From positions 58,912,917 to 58,976,916 of the forward strand of contig OZ012686.1 in assembly GCA_963942565.1 (NCBI GenBank): DNA of 64,000 bases. Reading direction: 5' to 3'. Of this stretch, positions 11,609 through 23,408 are shown one piece after another (the first letter of the stretch is position 1; the number at the start of each line of letters is the position of its first letter). The stretch comes from Maea johnstoni (Eukaryota; Annelida; Polychaeta; Spionida; Magelonidae). Under the pieces are notes generated by a model. It worked only from the letters and a program-made list of their open reading frames with translations, was not told the origin of the DNA and did no database searches. Both the position numbers and the translations under genes were made by a program.

Positions 11609-14082
11609 CAGTTGGGGCATTTCACGGTAAGCCGCAGGGTGCGAACGGGACAATTTGCAGAAGAAAACAATGGATAATTTGTTAACAACTGATTTGAAAT
11701 CATTCATTTTCAGTCCATATGAACCATTCCACCTATGGCTTTCTATACCTACTTAAATTTAAAAAATCCATTCTCAAAATAAAGAGTTATGTTTAAAAAA
11801 AGACAGGGTGCGAACGGGACACCTCTGCGACATGAGATTTAAAATAATTTGCTAACTTCAGAATCTCTGCTCTGTTACAAACACTACACCTGTATAAGTA
11901 GCATGACTAGATCACCAAAATACTTGTGCACCCCATGATTATCTTTGTTTTCTAGAAAAATTCTTTATGAAAGAGAAATTTTGATGTTAATCATGTGAAG
12001 TCGGTTGCGAACGGGACGGGTGCGAACGGGACACTTTTGTCGCATGAAGAAAAACTAATCTTTTTACCAAGAAATAATTAGGAAAATACCTAAAAACATC
12101 ATATTTGGATATTATACCAACCTAAGCAGCAGAAATAGCCTTTTAAGCATGTATTCATGCTGACAGAAGGAAGAAATTTCAAATTTTATGACATGCCATT
12201 TTGAATAATTCGCTACTTTCAAAAATTCTGCTTCGTTACCAACTCTACATCTGTATAAGTAGCATGACTAGATCACCAAAATACTTCTGCACACCATGAT
12301 TACCTTTGTTTTCCAGAAACATGCTTTATGAAAGAAAATTTTTGATATTTATCATGTGAAGTCGGTTGCGAACGGGACGGGTGCGAACGGGACACTTCTG
12401 TCCTATGAAGAAAAACAAGTCTTTTTATAAAGAAATCATTAAGGAAATACCTAAAACCATCAGATTTGGATATTATACCTAGCTTAGCACCAGAAAAAAA
12501 TCTTTTAAGCATATATTTATGCTGATAGAAGGAAGAAATTTCAAATCTTATGACGTGACATTTTGAATAGTTCGCTACGTTTTCAAATTTTCTGCTTTGT
12601 TACCAGCTCTACATCTGTATAAGTAGCATGACTAGATCAACAAAATACTTGTGCACACCATGATTACCTTCGTTTTCCAGAAATGTGCTTTATGAAAGAG
12701 AAATTTTGATATTTATCATGTGAAGTCGGTTGCGAACGGGACGGATGCGAACGGGACACTTTTGTCCCATGTAGAAAAACAAGTCTTTTTATCAAGAAAT
12801 CATTAGGATAATGCCCAAAACCATCATATTAGGATATTACACCAAGCTTAGCAGCAAAAAAACCCTTTTAAGCATGAATTTATGCTGCTACAAGGGAGAA
12901 TTTTAATTTTCTATTATGGAAGGTACCTGCTGAAAGTACGGAGCAGAATTTCAACTCGAAGCATCCTTGATAATGCACTCAAAAGTGAAGGCTACCATAT
13001 ATTTTCAAAAAAACATGAAATAACTATTCTACACATGTAAAGGCTATCATCAGATTACCAGAATTCATCATACATAAGGGGTTGTTTCTCAGCACATTAG
13101 TATTTTATGAAGATTCATCCAATTTCGATGTGACTTTCTAGTATATAAAATCCAGATGATATTACTTCATCTAGCCAGGTACATACAATCACCCCTTTTA
13201 ATCAAATAAGAAGCTAATACAACTTATACAAGCATATAAACCATAATTTAAAAGCTACTCTTTATCAATAGCAGCTAATATCACTCTAAGTATCCATTGT
13301 ATCCATACACAGAGGTGAAATGGTGAATACCAAATTAACCTTTCGATGCAGGAGTTCAGTACCTCCCAGGCTAGCAAATAGGTATGAGACCCTAAGTCTA
13401 GTAAAACTAATGATATTTGCAGAAATATTGATTCCATTTCCAGCTTATATACTCAGATAACTTTATTCAAATGCACAGTGATCTTCTATATAAAGAGAGG
13501 GAGTTCTAGTATGGAAATATCACCCTAAGTGTCCCGTTCGCAACCATACTGTCCCGTTCGCACCCTTTTTAAAAGTTGTAATTTACTGCTACGCATGGAG
13601 TTAATACACATTTCTGATAACTCATAATGTAGTATATAGTGGATAGGAGGAGATTCCTTATTGATTTTTTAATGACATGCCTAGTTTTGAAAATATCAAA
13701 ACTTTTGGAAGTTGAAAGGGTGCGAACGGGACATCTGCATCTAGGACAGGCCATTTAAGCATGCTTTTGAAATATTTCTGCTATTTTTCCATAATCACTT
13801 GATTACATAGCCATAAATTATCATGTCTGTTAAAGTAATTAGTAAAAATATAGAAATATAGTTGAAATATCTCAATTTTTCAAATGTCCCGTTCGCACCC
13901 TGTGGAACACAGAACTTTGGATTAAAATTGCAATATCTCCAATTATACTTAAGTCAGAAAAAAAATAATCATAGATTCATGAACCGTAGAATGTTTTCTT
14001 TTTTAACTAAGTTGAAAGAATATCATAAATCCATTATGAAAATTTGAGGTCTGCGGACCAATTACTGTGAAATGCCCCAGTT
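11609..14082. mobile_element. 2.5-kb non-autonomous DNA transposon candidate with terminal inverted repeats
   Basis: The left end (11609-11630, cagttggggcatttcacggtaa) and the reverse complement of the right end (near 14061-14082, caactggggcatttcacagtaa) match at about 19 of 22 positions, and a ccgcag word follows inside both. The interior has no transposase-like frame. It carries twelve exact copies of GCGAACGGGAC: nine on the + strand (11641, 11810, 12007, 12022, 12368, 12383, 12732, 12747, 13722) and three on the - strand (13531, 13551, 13886). Target-site duplication is unresolved because the right edge merges with another repeat. The family is not named. Confidence 0.65.
11816..12900. 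repeat. About 361-bp internal tandem repeat of the element
   Basis: Blocks starting at a doubled GCGAACGGGAC (12007, 12368, 12732) share about 360 bp of sequence, including gcatgactagatca and agaagg-agaaatttcaaat words. There are two full units and partial units on both sides, so the element's interior has itself been tandemly expanded. Confidence 0.85.
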
Positions 14083-14330
14083 GCGGATCCAGGGGGGGTT
14101 CGAGGGGTTCGACGAACCCCCCCAAGCTGTTCACTCCTTCTGCACCACCACGCCACCTGTGGACAAACATCAAAACTAATTGTTTTTCCTGCCTCGGCCA
14201 CCAGTTACAATTTGCAATCTTGTCCACGTCTTTTGTTTCCCCAGGCCCTGAGTAGGCAACAGGCTGATTGGTGTCAGCCAGGTATAGGTCCGAGTGGATG
14301 AACATCCTGCTCGAGGGGATTATCTGCCGT
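14079..14330. mobile_element. Fragment of a CAGTGGCGGATCC-type repeat
   Basis: It starts cagttgcggatccaggggg and continues into an 11-bp perfect inverted repeat (14092-14102 with 14113-14123, 10-nt loop). This resembles a terminal motif, CAGTGGCGGATCCAGGGGGG, that I recall as common in invertebrate DNA-transposon repeats. The other end was not found, so the right boundary is approximate. Its first bases coincide with the right inverted repeat of the preceding element. Confidence 0.4.
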
Positions 14331-14335
14331 GAACC

Positions 14336-15003
14336 AGCGGATACAGAATTACAGTCCAGTCGTTCGCAGACTAAGAATAGCTTGGATAACCTGAAGTTTG
14401 TTAGGTGAGGGGGGGGGGGGGGTTCGTTTATTCTCAAACTTCTAGATCACTTGATTCATTCCTTAGTCTAGCGGATACAGAATTACATTCCAGTCATTCG
14501 CAGACTAAGAATAGCTTGGAAACCTGAAGTTTGTTAGGTGAGTGGGGAGGGGAGGGTTCGTTGACTCTCAAACTTCTAGATCACTTGATTCCTTAGTCTA
14601 GCAGATACAGAATTACAGTCCAGTCGTTCGCAGACTAAGAATAGCTTGGAAACCCTGACGTTTGTCAGGGGAAGGGGGTTTGTTGATTCTCAAACTTCTA
14701 GACCACTTGATTCCTTAGTCTAGCGGATACATAATTACAGTCCAGTCGTTTGCAGACTAAGAACTAGCTTGGAAAACCTGATGTTTGTTAGGGGAGGGGG
14801 GTTTGTTGATACTCAAACTTCTAGATCACTTGATTCCTTAGTCCAGCCAGCGATATATAGATTACAGGTCACTGGTCCAGCGGATACAGACAGTCCAGTC
14901 AAGTCGTTTGCAGACTAAGAATATCTTGGAAAACCTGATGTTTGTTAGGGGAGGGGGGGGGGGGGGTTCGTTGATTCTCAAACTTCTAGATCACTTGATT
15001 CCT
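14336..15003. repeat. Five tandem units of about 120-160 bp with long G runs
   Basis: The word agcggatacag (or agcagatacag) starts units at 14336, 14470, 14600, 14722 and 14879. Each unit continues with gcagactaagaa, aacctga-gtttgt, a G-rich run of variable length, a (t/g)ttgttga-like segment, then ctcaaacttctaga and acttgatt. G-run length and small indels account for most of the size differences. Confidence 0.9.
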
Positions 15004-15546
15004 CCAAGCCCTATGGAAAATACCTAACTAATAGCCAACATATACATAAATAACCACATCCTAACACCTTTTGAATTCGACGAGCGCAGGCGGGGAAATT
15101 TACTGAATGACTCTCATGACTGGTGTTTAGTCATATCACAAATGAAAGAGTCTGTCTCCAATTGAGGGCTTGACATCCATTATAATGAGAAGACTACTTG
15201 ACCTACAATGGGACCAGGCCTAGCCTTTACTGCTGGTTATATTTGTGGCTACTGGGCTTCTGCAGTATGTACATGTATGCTTACTGCCTAAGTTAGGATG
15301 ATAAAAAAACATTTATAATAATTGGAGTGTGGTGTTTTGAGGAAGACTGGTCCCCAGTCAAGGATTTTTCTATCTAATTTTTTAAAATGCAACATATTGT
15401 TGCTGGTTTGTTTTTAGAATCATTCTTGCATCAAATCCTGGAGGACATTTTAAAGATTTTATGAGTGAGAAGTTTTATTTTATTTATTAGCGCCCCTTAC
15501 AAAACATGATGTATGTGATGTCAACAGCTAGTTTATAGCTGATGTC
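15004..15546. other. Non-coding, nothing recognised
   Basis: This is unremarkable AT-rich sequence between two tandem arrays. No frame, inverted repeat or regulatory motif could be supported. Confidence 0.4.
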
Positions 15547-16516
15547 AGTGGTGATTTCTAGGAATTTATACTTTCCATGATCTTGATTGGGTTCTGATAT
15601 GGCAGGTTGGTGTATGGGAAAGTGTGATAATGTCTACAGGTGTTAAAGAGCCTGTTGCTGAACTTGCTGTAGTGATTTATAGGAATTTATCTCTTCCATA
15701 ATCTTGACTGTGTTCTGATATGGCAGGTTGATATATGAAAAGTGTGATAATGTCTGTATTGAAGAGCCTGTTGCTGAATTACTTCTAGGAATTTATATTT
15801 CCCAGGATCTTGACTGGGTTCTGATATGGCAGGTTGATCTATGAAAAGTGTGATAATGTCTCTATTAAAGAGCCTGTTGCTGAATTACTTCTAGGAATTT
15901 ATATTTCCCAGGATCTTGACTGGGTTCTGATATGGCAGGTTGATCTATGAAAAGTGTGATAATGTCTCTATTAAAGAGCCTGTTGCTGAATTACTTCTAG
16001 GAATTTATATTTCCCAGGATCTTGACTGGGTTCTGATATGGCAGGTTGATCTATGAAAAGTGTGATAATGTCTCTATTAAAGAGCCTGTTGCTGAATTAC
16101 TTCTAGGAATTTATATTTCCCAGGATCTTGACTGGGTTCTGATATGGCAGGTTGATCTATGAAAAGTGTGATAATGTCTCTATTAAAGAGCCTGTTGCTG
16201 AATTACTTCTAGGAATTTATATTTCCCAGGATCTTGACTTGGTTCTGATATGGCAGGTTGATCTATGAAAAGTGTGATAATGTCTCTATTAAAGAGCCTG
16301 TTGCTGAATTACTTCTAGGAATTTATATTTCCCAGGATCTTGACTTGGTTCTGATATGGCAGGTTGATCTATGAAAAGTGTGATAATGTCTCTATTAAAG
16401 AGCCTGTTGCTGAATTACTTCTAGGAATTTATATTTCCCAGGATCTTGACTTGGTTCTGATATGGCAGGTTGATCAATGGGAAGTGTGATACTGTCTGTA
16501 TTAAAGAGCCTGTTGC
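15547..16516. repeat. 106-bp tandem array, about nine units
   Basis: Units share gaatttatatttcccaggat, cttgact(g/t)ggttctgatatg, gcaggttgat and aagagcctgttgctg. The central units from 15789 onward are spaced exactly 106 bp and almost identical. The first two (15558 and 15678) are longer and diverged, and the last (from about 16427) also drifts. This is the expected pattern of unequal exchange homogenising the middle of an array. Confidence 0.95.
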
Positions 16517-17562
16517 TGTGATTAGGAAATCAAGTGAGGTATTTTTAAATCACTCTCAGCACCGAGTCAACACCAGTCCTTGCGATATTTTCCATGTGCA
16601 CCTGCCTGCCAGTTATAGATTGAACAGGTGTTGTGTTTCACAGTAACATTTGCTAATAGTGACTTTTCCCATGGAATTGTTTCAATTTTTTTTAGATTTC
16701 ACAAATAATTCTGTGAATTCACTCCTGTTACCAACCCACAAACTGAAAGCAGTGCTCAATAAAGTGGTACTTTAAACTCTGAAGGACAATTGAAATATGA
16801 GCGGCGAGACTACAATGTGAATGTTAGATTATGAAAAGTGTGACCATTTTATTAGCAGAAGGTAACTAAAGAATGAAATATATGATTGACTGGTCAATTG
16901 ACCTTACTCTTACTGTTAAGAAACTTTTGCTAAGTCTTTTCCTTACCAGTGAAAACTAATTTTAATTCAATGATGTACAAAACTAGAGACACACATTGCA
17001 CCCAATAAAACAAATACTGTCCAGCATGGTGTATGATATAATGTCATAGTAAGTGAATGTCTGGTCCCAGTGAATTATATATACTTCTTGGTAGAATCCT
17101 AATCGATAAGTCCTCTCAGAGACTTATACATAAGTACACATCGGTGGTTCGTAAATTACAATCAAATTTGTGACATAACATTCTTTTAAAATGCATTCAT
17201 CATACTTGCCCACATTTGTCTGTTGTACCCTTTTGAACTCTATCATAAGTACATATTAAAGTAAAAAAAAACAACCTGTAAGGACAGTGGACTTCATTAA
17301 AAAGGAAAATGTTTTATCAGATAAGCGACACTTATGAATTTTGTTTTGGGGGTTTACAGTACATTGTCCATAGTACAACTTTACTTTAGATGTTAAATAG
17401 CCGCTAGCATAATCTATATACTCTAACTCAATGTATCATCTTTATAGGATGTCTAATCAAATTCATTGACATTTGACAATCTCAAATGATGTTTGATATC
17501 AGATCTACCATCTGGTAAATGTTAAGGTGTAATGCTGATAATGTTAAGGCTATTTGTGATTG
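16517..17562. other. Non-coding, nothing recognised
   Basis: AT-rich sequence with no recognisable protein, repeat array or inverted repeat. Confidence 0.4.
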
Positions 17563-17794
17563 TTAACCCATTAATGCTTAAGAGTTGCTCTTGATATCTT
17601 CATCGGAATCTTTGATACTTTTGTCACTTACTTGGTAATTAAGTATGCTTTAACAACATATTCAAGGAGAATTGTTGGTTGTGTTCTGAATAATATTTCC
17701 CTTTCAAATATTTCTCCAACCTCGGTTTTGCTTCAAGGATTTCATCAAAATCGTCTGGCCACATTTGGCCGCTGTGAGCATCAATGGGTTTAAA
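17563..17794. mobile_element. TTAA-type MITE candidate, about 230 bp
   Basis: The left end TTAACCCATTAATGCT (17563-17578) is matched in inverted orientation by agcatcaatgggttta (17778-17793), with two mismatches in 16. The interior is AT-rich and non-coding. The TTAA edge plus CCC start fit a piggyBac-class miniature element. The right TTAA is displaced by one extra T. Confidence 0.55.
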
Positions 17795-17837
17795 CTAGGA
17801 TCAACTGATGATCAGTATTGCAATAATCACACAGTAT

Positions 17838-18057
17838 AAACTAGCCATGATATGTCCTATAGATGCCCTTAATGTTATATAGAATCATAAGACTTGTACT
17901 AATTGATGACCCACATGTTATTCATGATGTTTATATATAGACTTAACCATAACATGTCCTATGGACGTCCTATATGTTATATTGGATCATGAGACTTGTA
18001 TTAATTGATGACCCATGTATTATTCATGATGTTATGGACTTAACCATAACATGTCCT
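17838..18057. repeat. About 105-bp tandem duplication, 2+ copies
   Basis: Two adjacent copies share atgtcctat, gatgcccttaatgttatat or its variant, attgatgaccca and attattcatgatgtt words. A third partial copy (cataacatgtcct) ends the tract. Confidence 0.85.
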
Positions 18058-18666
18058 CACAGATGGTATTTCTGAGCACTATTAAGATATGGTTCATTGA
18101 ATCTACTTATCATCATACTCATTACCGAATCCATACCAATTGCCCTGTGTGTGCATGTCCTCACTTGGGGTGATTCTGTGTAGCAAGGAAGGCTGAGCTG
18201 GTTTTACCAGAACCCTGAGCCTGAGACCCAGCCAGCAATTTGTAAGCAGCCAGGCCAACTGTGTGGGCGGCGATAGATCTGAACCTTGGCCACCCGCAAG
18301 ATCTGAAACTGTACACACTTGTTTCATTTATCCAATCTTACTCGACATCTTCTTGGAGGTCTCTTACTTAGATGCCAACAACTTAGGAAGAAGGCATTAT
18401 TTCTTAAAAGATTTATGTTCACTTGTTAGATTGCAATAAATATCTATATGCCTAAATATTTTATATTCTTTTATTAGATAGATTTCACTAAGATTATATG
18501 AAAGCCAGGCATCTGGGGCTTAGGGATGGGAAAATTGAGGAAGGTAACCCATCTCATCAGATTCCAGCCTTGGTTGGTGGAAAATCCTGCTAAAAGATTA
18601 CTGATATAAAAGAATACATCTGCAATTATCTGTTTTTTTTGGCCTATATAATTAGAAAGTGTCAAG
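18058..18666. other. Non-coding, small GC-richer patch
   Basis: A GC-richer patch at 18130-18310 has an open minus frame that resembles nothing known. The rest is AT-rich and featureless. Confidence 0.35.
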
Positions 18667-18960
18667 ATGAATGTGTGCTAGGATGATTATAGCTGTCCAT
18701 AGATCTGGGAAAGGTTGCAGGTTCAAATCTCTGCTGGATCCTCATAAGTGGGTTGGCCTGGTCACTATAAAAAGGTGCAGTATTGTGGAGGGCTGTCTGT
18801 GGTAATTCGGCAACTAAAAGACCCCTTGGAACTAATAGTAAAGAGTAGGGAATATCTTCCCAGCTCAGGGTTTCTATCTGGTCGCAATTTGACCTAAGCT
18901 GTTGAGAGCGACGTAACAACCAAGTCCCTCACTCCCTCCTACCCTCCCTCGATAGATGTG
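18667..18960 (+). mobile_element. tRNA-like SINE candidate
   Basis: The segment ggttgcaggttcaaatctctgc (near 18712) contains a good RNA polymerase III B-box (GGTTCAAATC), and a weak A-box-like word, tagctgtccatag, lies about 25 bp upstream. A non-tRNA body follows, with a tail of short CCCTC/CTCCC repeats near 18925-18950. This layout is typical of tRNA-derived SINEs. No target-site duplication was identified. Confidence 0.45.
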
Positions 18961-19535
18961 TGCTCTAGATGTCCTTGCTGGGGGTGAGTAGCCAGTGAAC
19001 CATAGAGAAAGACATGCTTGAGTGATTCTGTTGCAGGCCATCGCAGATTTTACCAGTCCCCTACAGGCATGCAATCAACTCACCCAGACCTTGGCTGACG
19101 TAAATTAGATTTCACTTCTTAAGCCTGATAAATGTTTGCCAAGTAAAAAATGTCTTTGTGAATTTATTGCTGCTAATGTCCTTAGTCCTGATGGGACAAA
19201 AGCTTTCTTGTTTATTTGATTTTGTCTGATATAGGTGATCTCCTGTGATTCTATATCTATGTGGAACTGTCAAATTGTCAAACTGTAACCACTGTCTATG
19301 GAAACCAGCAGGCACATGTACCAAAAAGGTAACACAGAAAGGCAATATACTAGTATAGAGCAGTATGTAATGCCAGTAAGGATAAAACTAGTGCCATTAA
19401 GTGTAACATAGCCGCAATAAAGTGATATCAGTATGAACTAACAATGGTACCAGAAAAGGAAAATGCAACTAAGAAGTAAAGGAAGAACTGTGTGAATGAC
19501 TAGTAGCTAGCCTAGTAAGTAGGCAGGGTTATCAT
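18961..19535. other. Non-coding, nothing recognised
   Basis: There is no supported frame or repeat, only a few short GC-richer words immediately after the SINE candidate. Confidence 0.35.
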
Positions 19536-20125
19536 GGAGAGAGGGGTCCAGCCCACTAGCCTGGTGCTGTAGTTATTGATTGCAGCAGTAGCAGCAGAGC
19601 ATGTGTGCCACTACTACCATGTACTACTGCTGGAGCTGCAGGCACAACAAGATGACGCCATAGTGATTCCATATTGATTGCACCCGTTGCCGATGACGAT
19701 GAAGATGATAGTGATGATGCTCCTGAGACCACTGATGTGGGCTTAATATGTCTATCCCAAAGACCATCCCAGAATCCAGTCATCTTCTCATCATCATCAA
19801 GTCATCCCAAACACAAACACCGGGTCCGTCCAGCTCTGAAGGCTGTGATCATTGATAGTAGCTGCTGCTGCTGATTCAGCTCTCCTCCTCATCACTGAAT
19901 GCAGCGGCCCTAATGTGGCAGGGGAAGACAGCCGGGGAAATGCCGCCCGACGCGCCGCACTTCCATCAAAAATATACTCCACGCAAATTGATCAATTTCC
20001 TGATCTGAAAGGGCAGCACTTATTGAGCAATAGGCCATCACGGTTGGGCTTAGATTATTTGCGAGCCAGGGGGAAGGTGAAAAATAGCAATGATAACTCC
20101 AATAACTCTCCCTAATCTCACTCAT
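19536..20125. other. GC-richer island, possible conserved element
   Basis: The island has CAG/CTG-rich and GAT-rich stretches and open frames on both strands. One plus-strand frame (about 19674-19870) would encode an acidic run and then PKHKHRVRPALK, but no good acceptor precedes it. The segment 19900-20060 mixes GC-rich and AT-rich blocks in the manner of conserved non-coding elements. Function unknown. Confidence 0.25.
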
Positions 20126-22397
20126 TATGAGTACCCTTGTATAGAACGGACCAATTCAGTTCAATATCCATTCCATGGACTGACACATACATATGTATTT
20201 TGTAAATAAAGAACCCTGAAGGGTGTTAGTGTTCCTATATAATTATGTTGACAGTACACATTTTAAGAAAATATGGTATGATTTAAGGCAACATTTCTAA
20301 ATATTTGATGCAGGAATTTTTCTAAGAATGATTGAAATCGCAGATGTTGGATGGGTAGTGAGTAGAGACTTGTAGTAGGTCTAGGTAATCCAAATGAGCA
20401 GGCTGGCAGAGAAAATGCTGCTAAAAGCCTGGTTAATGGGCAGAGGAACATCTGTGACTCCCGCTGTGAGAGGATTATTTCATCTTTATTACAATACAAT
20501 TGTATGGGACAGACTTCAAGCACATCATTGTAGAGTTTTATCCTCCTTTGTCCATCTGCCTCTGGTGTCATTTATACAGCTTAAGAAATGATGTGACAAA
20601 TAGAATTTACACAACCGATTGGAACAAGCTCCTGCAACTGAAAGTTGATATTTCTGATGCCTTACATCTAATCTTTTGCTTAGTTTTTGGTCAGAACACC
20701 TTGTTTGTTATAAAACTATTATTTTGAGGAAATGGAAGTTTGGCCAAGAGTTAAAGGGTCATTCCTTGATCCGTCTAAGGCTGTTTGAGGATAATCATAC
20801 ATTCTGCATGCACAGTAAGTTATACCTTTAAATTTATATTAGAATATTATTTCAGGTAGCTACCCGATACCAATTGCCCATTGACAATTGTAATATTGCC
20901 TCTTTGTAGAGATAAGGATCATCCATTTATTCAACTTAATCAATCATTCAGAATATTAATCTAATTTCATCTGCTTTTAATTTAATATTCCTTTTAGTAT
21001 TAATGCTAGAATATCACTAGATAAACATGAATGAACTGTCATGAAGAATGTATAAGTACATAGTTTTGATATTTCATATGGGTTTTCTAGTAGCGAAACT
21101 TATCAATATTTTTTCAGAACTATAATCTTTGTCATTTGTAAGGGGTTATCCTATTGATTGTTGAAAAACAACTAATAACTTGATTATATGATGAACTGCC
21201 ACAACACAAACTCTTTGCAGGCATGTGTGTGTCAATATCAGATAAAGATTATCATTACACATAAGGACAGCAAGATCCCTCTTTAGACCATGTTGAGAAG
21301 ACAATTTTAAGCTTTTCAAACAATTCTTGCTGGCTTATCTTTCCTTTGACTCAGCAAGATATGTCTTCATCATAGGGAGAATACCAACCTTGGTGAGAGG
21401 GTACTAGGTCTGATTTCATAAAGCAGCTTTTATAAATATATTTAACCCCCATATAAACACATACAGGAAGTATCTTCCTTCAAACCTTGCAGTAGGCAAG
21501 TGTAAATTATACCAAAGGCCAATGAACTACAACGCATACAGCTTTTATCCATCTTTAGACACTGCTCTTGGGATATTCTAATACATGTACAAAACATATC
21601 AACCTTCATACCCTGCATTGGGCGAGTGTAAGTTATACATAAACACATGAAGCTAAAGTACTCCTTCAGGCCAGCTGGGAGGGTAGTGTTTCAACCACAC
21701 GTAAACACATGATATCCTCCTTGAGTACTTGATAGGCTGAGTATAAACCTGCGTCAGTCTTAACTACATCCTGCTTCCCCTAGGACTAATGATCTGCACC
21801 TTGGTGAACCACTGCCTTGGAACTAAGAGCTTGCCATCAAAGCCAGACACTATCTGCAGTTCTTAATAGAAGTCCACAGGCTTAAGATTCATGAGCTCTT
21901 GTAGGATTGGTGTGTCAGGTCTTTTTAAAAGTGGTATTTTTGACTAAAAAAAGAAAATTAAGTATGTTTCACACTTGTAGGATTTTTGTTCAAGACCAAA
22001 AAATGCCCTAGAGAAATCTCTCTGTGATAGTCTACTCATGGGGCCATTAAAAGGAATGAGGCCATAACAAAGAATACTATAGAAGTTCACTTAATCCTGT
22101 TGAAAAATTAAAGCTTCAGAAAAAAAGAAAGTCTCCTAGATTGTTTCGAAAAGTCCATTTAACTATCCCAGCTATTTATTGCTTTGCCTTACAGTATGTG
22201 ATATCTCCATATCAGAAAGTAGCCCACTATCCAAGGCATTGGTATCTTAAGAGTAGGCTTCCAGATAAGTATGCAGTTGCAGTCAAGGGGCATGCAATAG
22301 TTAATTGAAAGGACCCTAGAGTAAGACATTTAGTTAGTAATTGCCAGCCTATCTAAGGCTGATAACATCTCGGTACATGGAGTATGTAGAATATAGA
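20126..22397. other. Non-coding with weak old duplications
   Basis: No gene recognised. Diverged repeats sharing ggc(a/g)agtgtaa(a/g)ttatac and taaacacat words lie at 21440-21720. Otherwise AT-rich. Confidence 0.4.
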
Positions 22398-22555
22398 GAA
22401 ACAAACTGTTATTTCCTCTGATACTCAAAGAAGTGGAACTCTATTATTAAAAGAAACAAACTTTAATTTCCTTTGATTTAAAAAAAAGTTGAACTATACC
22501 ACATAAAGAAATAAGCTTTAAATACCTCTGATATTCAAAAATGTTGAACTGTTTC
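22398..22555. repeat. Three diverged tandem units of about 55 bp
   Basis: Three successive blocks begin agaaa(c/t)aa(a/g)ct, continue with a t-ctttgat-like word and end with gttgaact or gtggaact. Divergence is clear, so the duplication is old. Confidence 0.75.
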
Positions 22556-22615
22556 AAGATCAGACACCCACAAGACCACTTGGTAGGGATACTAAAGGTG
22601 TGTATGTGGGGGTTT

Positions 22616-22634
22616 GGGGGGGGGGGGGGGGGGG
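22616..22634. repeat. Poly-G run (19 G)
   Basis: An uninterrupted run of 19 G follows another short G run in a G-rich segment. Its length may vary or be mis-assembled. Confidence 0.95.
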
Positions 22635-23116
22635 AGGTTGCAGGGCTTAGCTTCTAGAGTGATGGATCCCACTCTCTGTTAATATAGAGCAGATAAGTTC
22701 TAAGACATCACCTATGACCCATAATAAAGTGTTAGTGTAGTATGTAGTGAGGGTAGAAAACTGAGTCTCGGAAATCCCACTGTGACACATTTAAAATTTC
22801 CATCAGAGCTGTAAGAGCAAAGCTGTTATTCCTCAAGGCACTGTGTGTATGTCTCCAGTTATGTTCATAGCTTCTGAGATATTACAGGTTTTACTCACTT
22901 CAAGTAGATATGTGTGTGGATAAGTTTTGTAAGTGAAAGTACCTGTACTAAAATGAGTCATTCTGAGTATATGACTATTAGAAAATCTCCATTCCTGTGA
23001 ATAATGAATCTAAGTCCAGTCATCATTCTGGGAAGTGCATTATAGCTGGTACGGTTTACAGGCAGGGTGATCAGCTGGCAGCTAGGAGTTGACTGAGTGC
23101 TGATACTCACTAAAGG

Positions 23117-23337
23117 TACTGTAAAACCCATTATTATCGCGCTCCTTTTAATTTCACGCATTTCGCGCTAGGTGATGATAACGCGTATATTACCGGCGCT
23201 GATATACGTTCAAAATAGCATAACAATGCCCCATCTAGTGGTGATACAGTTAATGCGTGTAATTAAATGGCCGCGATCGCATTCACACGGCAGTTGCGTG
23301 AATAAAAAGGGGCGTGGTTATAAAGGGTTTTACAGTA
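23117..23337. mobile_element. TA-flanked MITE, about 220 bp
   Basis: The left end tactgtaaaaccca and right end gggttttacagta are inverted, and the match continues imperfectly for about 30 bp (cgcgctcctttt against aaaaggggcgtg). A TA at each edge could be the target duplication, as in Tc1/mariner-class miniature elements. The interior has several CpG-rich words (cgcgctagg, gcgatcgc) that are unusual for this AT-rich neighbourhood. I recall similar ACTGTAAAACC repeats from mollusc and other marine invertebrate genomes. Confidence 0.8.
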
Positions 23338-23408
23338 TTCGATTTATAGTCTTGTAAGATACCATTGTTACTTAAAGACCCAGTGGTACGTCTCAGAGAC
23401 TAAAGCAG

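Noticed and set aside
14003-14437. Minus-strand 144-codon frame ending with EPPLDPQL-type sequence
   Set aside because: It spans a transposon end, a palindrome and a G-run array, so it is a repeat translation rather than a gene.
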